Source: Saururus chinensis (taxonomy: Eukaryota; Streptophyta; Magnoliopsida; Piperales; Saururaceae). Taken from it: DNA of 64,000 nucleotides. The stretch covers positions 5,389,001-5,453,000 of the forward strand of contig CP141148.1 of the NCBI GenBank assembly GCA_035235625.1, given 5' to 3'. This document shows positions 57,332-64,000 of the stretch, piece by piece. Numbering within the stretch: the stretch's first letter is position 1; every line of letters starts with the position of its first letter. The position numbers and the translations under genes were made by a program. A model generated the notes under the pieces. It was not told where the DNA came from, did not search any database, and saw nothing but the letters and a program-made list of their open reading frames with translations.

Positions 57332-60300
57332 CAAATTAGCATAACGCTAATAGGACCAAGTATATGCGCCATAAATCTTATATACCAAATACTCTCATTA
57401 ATGCATTCCTTACATTGGGTACATTATTAGTAAGAAGCATTAAAAATGCTTCTCATTACACATGGGGGTTATGTATTATTTTGATGCTCATTTGCTGATC
57501 ATTGACCTCATTCTTAAGTTCTTATGGTCCTCTTTGCAATTGTTTAATGTGGTCCTATTTCTGTTTTTTACTTTTACACAAGTTCATGATGCAATCATGA
57601 GTGTTCATCTCCCCCTTCCAATCACATTCACTGAATGAATGAATCCAAGACCCCAACAGACAGTTGGGTCTTTGGGCACCCCATCTCTTTCATTCTCCTA
57701 ACTTCACATGGCATTTAATAAAAAAGGCTTCCTAAGTGATTCTATTGCTTTATTAGATGTGTGCACACTCTTAATTGGTGTTGTAGCCATGGGATCATGA
57801 TGGCCCCCTCACCTGTATAATGAGGTACATATTACTTTATGCTTCCTTGGCCAATGTTAATAGTTATATTTGAAAAAGAAAATAATCTTATAAAACTCTA
57901 TTTTAAGTACCTAATTACTTAAATTAAATTAAATAAAGTTATTAATATAGAATAATTTTTATTATCAAATAGAATTATTAATATGAGATAGAAAAAGTAT
58001 TTGACATAAGAATACTTATTTTACAGACTTAGAGCAAGAAGATAATATATATGCTTCTCAGCAGCATAATTTTGAGTTTAGTAAACCTCATACGTCAATG
58101 GATCTACATCTGCCCGTAACTTGATCTTGTATGAATATTAACAAGAGTGATTTTCTATGAATTAGTTTGTGATGCTTTGCAAAGTACTTATTTGTGTGAC
58201 ATAACAAAGTATCTGTGTTTTCTAAGTCATAAAAGGAAGCGGATATTCCTACTCTATTTTTTCTATATCATAAACCTTATACACTTATGATTGAAAAGGA
58301 AAAAACAAATCTCATGTTCTAAAGTAGGACTCACCTTCTCTATCAAATAAAATGCAAGGCAAAGCCTATATTATAAAAAAAAATAGAATATGATATCATT
58401 TTGGGTCACAAAACGATGTTAATTAGGTTTACTTAGTGACTTGCTTATGTAGGTGTACCACACAGATACTGTGTTGTTCTACACCAGGGAGTAATGTTTC
58501 CGGTAGTCATCTTCGGCTTGTGGGCCCCAATCCATATAAGTGCAGCTTTTTATTACATCTCAATCCCCATGGCCCACCCACCACAGAAGTGGGTCCCAGC
58601 CTGTCTCTTCACTCTTAAAGGTGTGTTTCTGATACGGAGATGTGGATCAGACTCGGAGGAACCAGAGGGTTCGTCCAAGCAGAAAATTGTGCACCAGTGG
58701 GCCCATCATGGCCCAGCAATCACTGTCCATTTCTTAATTTCTCTGAGAATCATCAGCGTTGGGTGGGTGACAATCAGCTATCAGCCCATTTGAGTCAGGC
58801 CCACATTAGCAAGAGGAAAGTGCAGTAGATAATCAAGGGCCCCACATGTCTTTGGGCCCACAATACTTTAGAGAGGAAGAAAAAGTGGACACGTCCTCTT
58901 CCCTTTTGGCCATATTTGACATTGGTTTTAATCTCATGATTTTGTCGGGACATGTATGTGGTAATATATGTGCCTATTTCTTTTTATTAAAATTTAAAAT
59001 TTACCAATTTTTTTAAATATTTATTTTTTTAAAGTCTTATTAGTATGAGTTTGGGCTCACACACGCCATCGGATTTAATTTAACGATGCACGTTACTAAG
59101 GACAGGTAGGTTTGAATAACCCTTAGTTGCCGTCTGTTTTTTATGCCTAGGCTCACGCTAACAAGTTTATGTTAATTTTTTTCTTATTTAATTGCAAGAA
59201 CATGCCGGAAGAGAATGACCAAGTGGAGAAATGAGAAAATATGAGACAAGGGAAATCTTCATCAGCCTACAATCCAAGAAAATTCACATGCTAATTCTGT
59301 TAACACCCTTAGATTAATGATTTAGTTTGACAGATACTGTGTTATGAACAATAACAGGAATCCAATGGCTCTACAGGGATCAATGTCATCAAAGAGAAGT
59401 GGTCAAAAGTTCTCCACTTCAGCAGATGTACTCTATAACAGTTTGGTTGAACAATGCACATAAAAAGAGGCAATCAAGGGTTGATAACATGGTTTCTTTA
59501 ACTGTCCAAGAAGATGGTCTCCAAACAAGATCAACCAATAACTGATTCAATTCAAAGCATATTCCCAGTTCTACAGTTTGTTGCATTAGACATATACTAA
59601 TAATGAAATTAATGCTAATCAATGTGCAATTGCCATTATTCTAGTCAAAAGATGCCTCACTTGCGGCACAAGTGTATGATCTCCACACTGATCGGCAAGG
59701 TGAACAGATTTGATGCTCCGTTCCCTGGACTGGTTCCTAGTCAGCACATGTGCAACACTGCAGTTTCTCAGATACCTATCATAACAAATGTAATGGGCTT
59801 CTTAGTTTAAATTAAGAGCGTTTTGCCTGTAGGTAATGCAACTTAGATAAGAGAAAATAGAAATTTCATTCAAAACAATCAATGGCCATATCTTATTAAC
59901 CCCTCAAATACATAGAATGGATTATCCAAAGACTCCATTCAATACTCTACTCATCCAATTCTCTTCCTCTCTCTTCAAACACTTTGGGCAATAGAAATCT
60001 CCTCTATTTGATTTTGGCTTGTTACAATGCACCAAGCCAAATAGTGAGGTTCATTGTATCTTAAAATCATATTGCTGCCAATCTAGGCATAATGTGTTGG
60101 ATAGGACCTCTCCTCTTTAATCTCAAAGGAGAGGTCTCATCTGTTTGATTCGGGCTTGTGGCTGGGCAGAGCGTCTTTAAAATGTACTGCCTCCATCCCA
60201 CATTAATACCTACATTTAGTTTTTCAAAATGAACTAAAATTCACCCTTTTGAAAAATTAAATGAAACTATTATTTTAAATAGAAAGAATATATAACAAAA

Positions 60301-63054
60301 AAGTATATTATTGGAAAAACCATTAGCATGGGATGGTGCCTTAGAGAAGAAAAAATAAAAAAAATTATAAAAAACTTTTTAGAAGTTTGATGCATGTTTC
60401 TTCCATATATGGCCTTTTGAGACATAAAAATTTTGTGGAAATGAGTTGAAAACAATGTTACAAATTAAATAAAATGATGAACTGGGTACAACATTTTAGA
60501 AATTAATGTGTCCATCAGGTCAATTAAAATGCAAAGACGATTTTTCAAATGGAAGAAAAAATCCATGCAGATTGCACTCTACTTTTCATGGTGATGCACT
60601 TCACTATCATTTCTGCTTGAGATTTTTTTCTCCCAGAGTATCAGAATACCTGTGAGCACTGATTCTTTTTAGATCCCAGGGAGAGTTGCCCTATGCATGA
60701 TGCATGCAGTTCATCAAAAAGGCAGTGTGGTCCGGGCAAAAGTGTGTGGTCCAAAGCCCCTCCCTAGTCTCTGGACTATGACCCTTTTGCTTTTCCTCTC
60801 TAGCAGCAAAGTAGCAATCCTAATGATGGCAACCCAACGTATAAAGTCATGAAGGAGAACAAGTAGTGAAGTGTGAGCCAGAGCTAGCCAGCCTAAGTGA
60901 AAGCATTGGGCATGCAGGGAGGTCATGTGTCAAGAACAAGTCCAGAGAGAGGCAGGCTTTAGCTCAACAGGAATGAGACATTTGCTGGTTAACATGGTTG
61001 TGATGATTGCCACTGGATGACATTCTTCTCCTGCAACGAGAGCAGTGTTCATGAGGCCTGTAAAAGGCTTTGTCAAGTGTGCTTGGATATTGGAGCGTGG
61101 ACCATCTTCCCATCATCAAGGTATATTCTGTAGTAGTTAGATTCATGTGCAAAACGCCATTGATCCAGCCATGAATGCCAGAAATGTTAGGTTTATCTGA
61201 TTGTTGGTCTTTGTTGCGCTAATATTGGGCAGGCAGAATACCTTAGAATGTTGGATAGTCTTCCTGTTGAGTGTCCACAGTTGATTTGATTTACACGAAT
61301 GAGGAATAGTTTTTGTCCGTCGATCATGAGAATTAACGGTGCATACGCTAACACATATGAATGGCATGTGCGCTAAAATATTATTTATACTAATATGCGC
61401 TAACATATATGCCGTCAATTTTTATAATTGATGACCACTGTTAATAGAAAGATATCTGGGCAAACACCTTCTCCGAAACTCTCCTTCATGAATGAAGATT
61501 TGGTAAGTTATAGAGCTAGTTGAAAATGGGTCATCGTAATTGTAATTGAGATAGTCTAAGTTGCATATTTATTAGAAAAGAAGAGAAAACTTGATAAATA
61601 GATTGCTGATAATCATTGTATCAATAGTTATGATAGGTGGTCTCCTAACTGGAGCCCTGTGACAAACCCACATAGGACTTCGAATATTATACATAGGGGG
61701 GCCTCTGATTCCTCCCTTTGGGTTGGTTATGGATTTTTTGTCAGGAAAACATTTTGTAGCCGTGATTTGGTACTTGACACAAAAGTGGGGCCCACTAAAG
61801 GGATCCACCGCAGGAGAGTGCATCCAGTGGGTTCTTGAACCTTCTTAGGGTTTTGAGCTAATGGATAGGATGATCCTTTTACAGCTGATCTAGAGACATT
61901 TAAACATCTAATAATAAGTGTTTTTTACCTTGGAAATGGAGAGGCCCCATTTTAGGGGGCAAAGGCCTATGAAGTTGTGAAAGTGAGCAGCCATCTTTGA
62001 TCTTTGTGCAGTCCTTTTTTCTTGATTTTTTAGAAAACATCTCTTGTTGGACTTGACTTCATCCTGAAGTGTGATCTTGATATCTAACATATCTTAAACA
62101 TACTTTACCACGTAGAAAAAACCTTTAGAGAGCTGTAACTCACTACAACTCTGGGAAGTGGGCTACTCAATCATGATCTAAAGGCCATGAAAGGGGGCCA
62201 TAATGTCGAGTGGGGATGGAAAAGGATGATTTGGGGCAAATTACAATTATTATAATTATGTACTCTCTCTCTCTATATATATATATATTGATTTTTTTAA
62301 TTTGCTAACAAATCTATTGACTTAACTTTAATATGTGGGACACATTTTGGCAATAAGATCTTCATCTTCATTAGTGACCAACTTAAGACAGACAAAGGGG
62401 ACCCACAGCCTAAAAGGACCTGGATTTGATGCTTACCGTATTGCTCATCCTCTTTGAATTATCTGTGTAAGTGTTGAAATATTATATAAATAAAATAGTT
62501 TCAAAAATTGTCTATATTTTTGGATCTTAAAGAGTTGATTTAATGTGTGTGGTTTGGTTATCAATATCCTTGAAGTGAATGATTTAGAAAAAAAGTTGTA
62601 ATTGGATGGTAAATTGATCATGTGCAGGCTTTACTTAGATTTTATGTTTCATTTAGTTTCCATCGAGCGATTGATTGTTCCTGTCTAAGATTTTGCCTTC
62701 ACTTGCAATGGATTAGAGGTTATGAAAATTACTAATTTGAATAAAATGAAGCAATTTCTTGACAAATTTTGTATTCAATGGGTAACCAACTTAGTTGAGT
62801 GTTTAAACCTTATTAAGGTATTTTGATAAGACGACTTCTAATTTTTTTTTGCTAAAAAACCCTCGGTGTTTTAAATTGGTGGGTTTTAGTAATATGCCCC
62901 ACCATATTACATAATAATATTGCACAAACTTAGTAGATTAATTAGGGTATAATAACCATTTAATGGGCTTTGAAGAGAGTTGATTCTTTGAAAACTAAGT
63001 GGCAGGCCACTTCGCTTTGGGTGTGCACCAGAGACCAAAGGATCAATTAGTCAA
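57332..63054. other. Long intergenic region with transposon debris
   Basis: No gene recognised. An AT-rich repeat patch lies at 57855-57990. TAGGCTCACGC and ATCGGATTTAATTTAACG phrases near 59050-59170 recall 8.8-8.95 kb. A Stowaway-like left end (CCTCCATCCCACATTAATAC) starts near 60190. A 10-bp perfect hairpin (GACCTCTCCT/AGGAGAGGTC) spans 60105-60136. ATACGCTAACACATATG-type phrases lie at 61345-61420. A (CT)n(TA)n tract lies near 62262-62289. Confidence 0.45.
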
Positions 63055-63120
63055 CAACTTAACATTATCTTCTTCCTCCAAAGGTATCAACTTAACATTA
63101 TCTTCTTCCTCCAAAGGTAT
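63055..63120. repeat. Perfect 33-bp tandem duplication
   Basis: Two adjacent copies each start CAACTTAACATTATC and end CCAAAGGTAT, identical by eye. Confidence 0.95.
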
Positions 63121-63403
63121 CATACTATTTAGCTAATTCTACCATAGTTGAGTCCTTATTATCTCAATGACGGTTGGTGGGAATGGGGTAAAAATCATAT
63201 ACTCCGCAACATGTATAATTACAGAGTGAAAACTATAATTATGTAAAATCATGCATTGTGGACTGCTTAATCATGAACATATTTTTCTGCCCATAATATT
63301 TAAAATCATAGCATGAGAACATGGTTGTCATCAATCAATTCATCACATACTCCTTCCGTAATATAGCTATATTAGAAAAATGCAAAAGTTTATAAGAGCA
63401 TGG

Positions 63404-63850
63404 TGTCATGGCCCTACTCGATAGACACCCTACCGTGCGGCACTTGTGAGGCCTCACGCTTAGCAAGTCAGTTTTTCGAGCATAGCAAGTGTTCTTGTTT
63501 GGTAAGACATTGCGTAGATCATATGTGAAGGGCCTTGCAAAATAAGAGGTAAAGGGAATGAGAGTAACATATTACAAAAAAATAAATGAATACAAGCATA
63601 AAGACATATTGTATTTACTATCAATGTGTTTATAAAACAATGAGTGCAAATTACATAAGCCAGCTATACAAACACTTCTTTCCCCCTATATAGCATAAAC
63701 AATTTCTTACATATTGCTAGAGTGGCAGCCAAAGTAGCTCTATGGGCATGGTTACATAAACATAAAGGAAAATACATAAAAGCATAAAGAAAAATACTTA
63801 AAAGGTATTTATAAAGGATTTACAAAGGTCTCTAGACTAGGTCTTTGACA
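63404..63850 (-). repeat. 3' LTR of a second chromodomain gypsy element
   Basis: 447 bp. On the element (minus) strand it begins TGTCAAAGACC and ends GGCCATGACA, so the ends form a TGTCA/TGACA inverted repeat. It is immediately preceded on the minus strand by a GGGGAAAA purine tract. The left flank base set is CATGG; the partner LTR lies outside the window. Confidence 0.8.
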
Positions 63851-63858
63851 TTTTCCCC
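63851..63858 (-). other. Polypurine tract of the edge gypsy element
   Basis: GGGGAAAA on the minus strand abuts the LTR start TGTCAAAG. Confidence 0.7.
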
Positions 63859-63861
63859 AAC

Positions 63862-64000
63862 TTAGTTCTGTCGACGCCCTTGCTGACGCTGCTCCTGGAG
63901 ATAGGCTTTAACATGGTGCACTTGTTGAATAGTGAGCTCATCTTTGGGCTCCTAGCTATGTGGAAGGCCCCGCCACTTGATGAGGAATTCACGTGCTTGC
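63862..64000 (-). pseudogene. C-terminal chromodomain of a gypsy integrase (cut by the window edge)
   Basis: The minus-strand reading from the edge gives AREFLIKWRGLPHS, an in-frame TAG at 63952-63954, then EPKDELTIQQVHHVKAYLQE and a terminal stop TAA at 63862-63864. The FLIKWRGLP segment is a chromodomain core as found at the C-terminus of chromovirus integrases. The TAG stands where a tryptophan is usual before E-P, which fits a single G-to-A change. The rest of the element lies beyond 64000. Confidence 0.75.

Noticed and set aside
60105-60136. 10-bp perfect hairpin resembling a terminator
   Set aside because: Plant nuclear context, no adjacent gene and no T run; taken as an isolated inverted repeat.

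Overview
This window looks like nuclear DNA from a flowering plant. It has two intron-containing plant genes, long AT-rich spacers full of transposon debris, several Ty3/gypsy LTR retrotransposons with plant-type tRNA-Met primer sites, and Stowaway-like MITEs. The HOOKLESS1-like gene is strikingly GC-rich, mainly at third codon positions, while the NPY gene is not. That bimodality is commonest in monocots and some magnoliids, but I cannot fix the lineage from this sequence.

Layout. 1-12.6 kb holds no gene I can support. It carries a 464-bp foldback element, a three-copy 370-bp tandem array, a pair of interleaved inverted repeats (arrangement X-Y-X'-Y') and smaller tandem duplications. 12.7-14.3 kb is an intact two-exon HLS1-like GNAT acetyltransferase gene on the plus strand. 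15.9-16.3 kb is a PIF/Harbinger transposase fossil on the minus strand. 16.4-22.0 kb is an old, stop-riddled Ty3/gypsy element on the plus strand with both LTRs. 23.9-35.0 kb is a recent 11-kb chromodomain Ty3/gypsy element on the minus strand, with 3.2-kb LTRs and a perfect 5-bp target duplication. 35-41 kb is repeat debris, including two diverged direct copies of one repeat. 41.0-45.6 kb looks like a solo LTR of a related long-LTR family. 49.3-55.1 kb is an intact four-exon NPY-type BTB/NPH3 gene on the minus strand. 55.1-63.4 kb is spacer. 63.4-64.0 kb is the 3' end of another chromodomain gypsy element that runs off the window.

The two host genes are both linked to auxin or differential-growth biology in Arabidopsis (HLS1: apical hook; NPY: PIN polarity and organ initiation), but they lie 35 kb apart and nothing suggests joint regulation. 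I found no clearly new biochemical system. The most unusual structures are the interleaved inverted repeats at 5.55-6.66 kb, the contrast between nearly identical LTRs and repeated single-base frame breaks in the 11-kb element, and the Harbinger fossil beside the older retroelement.
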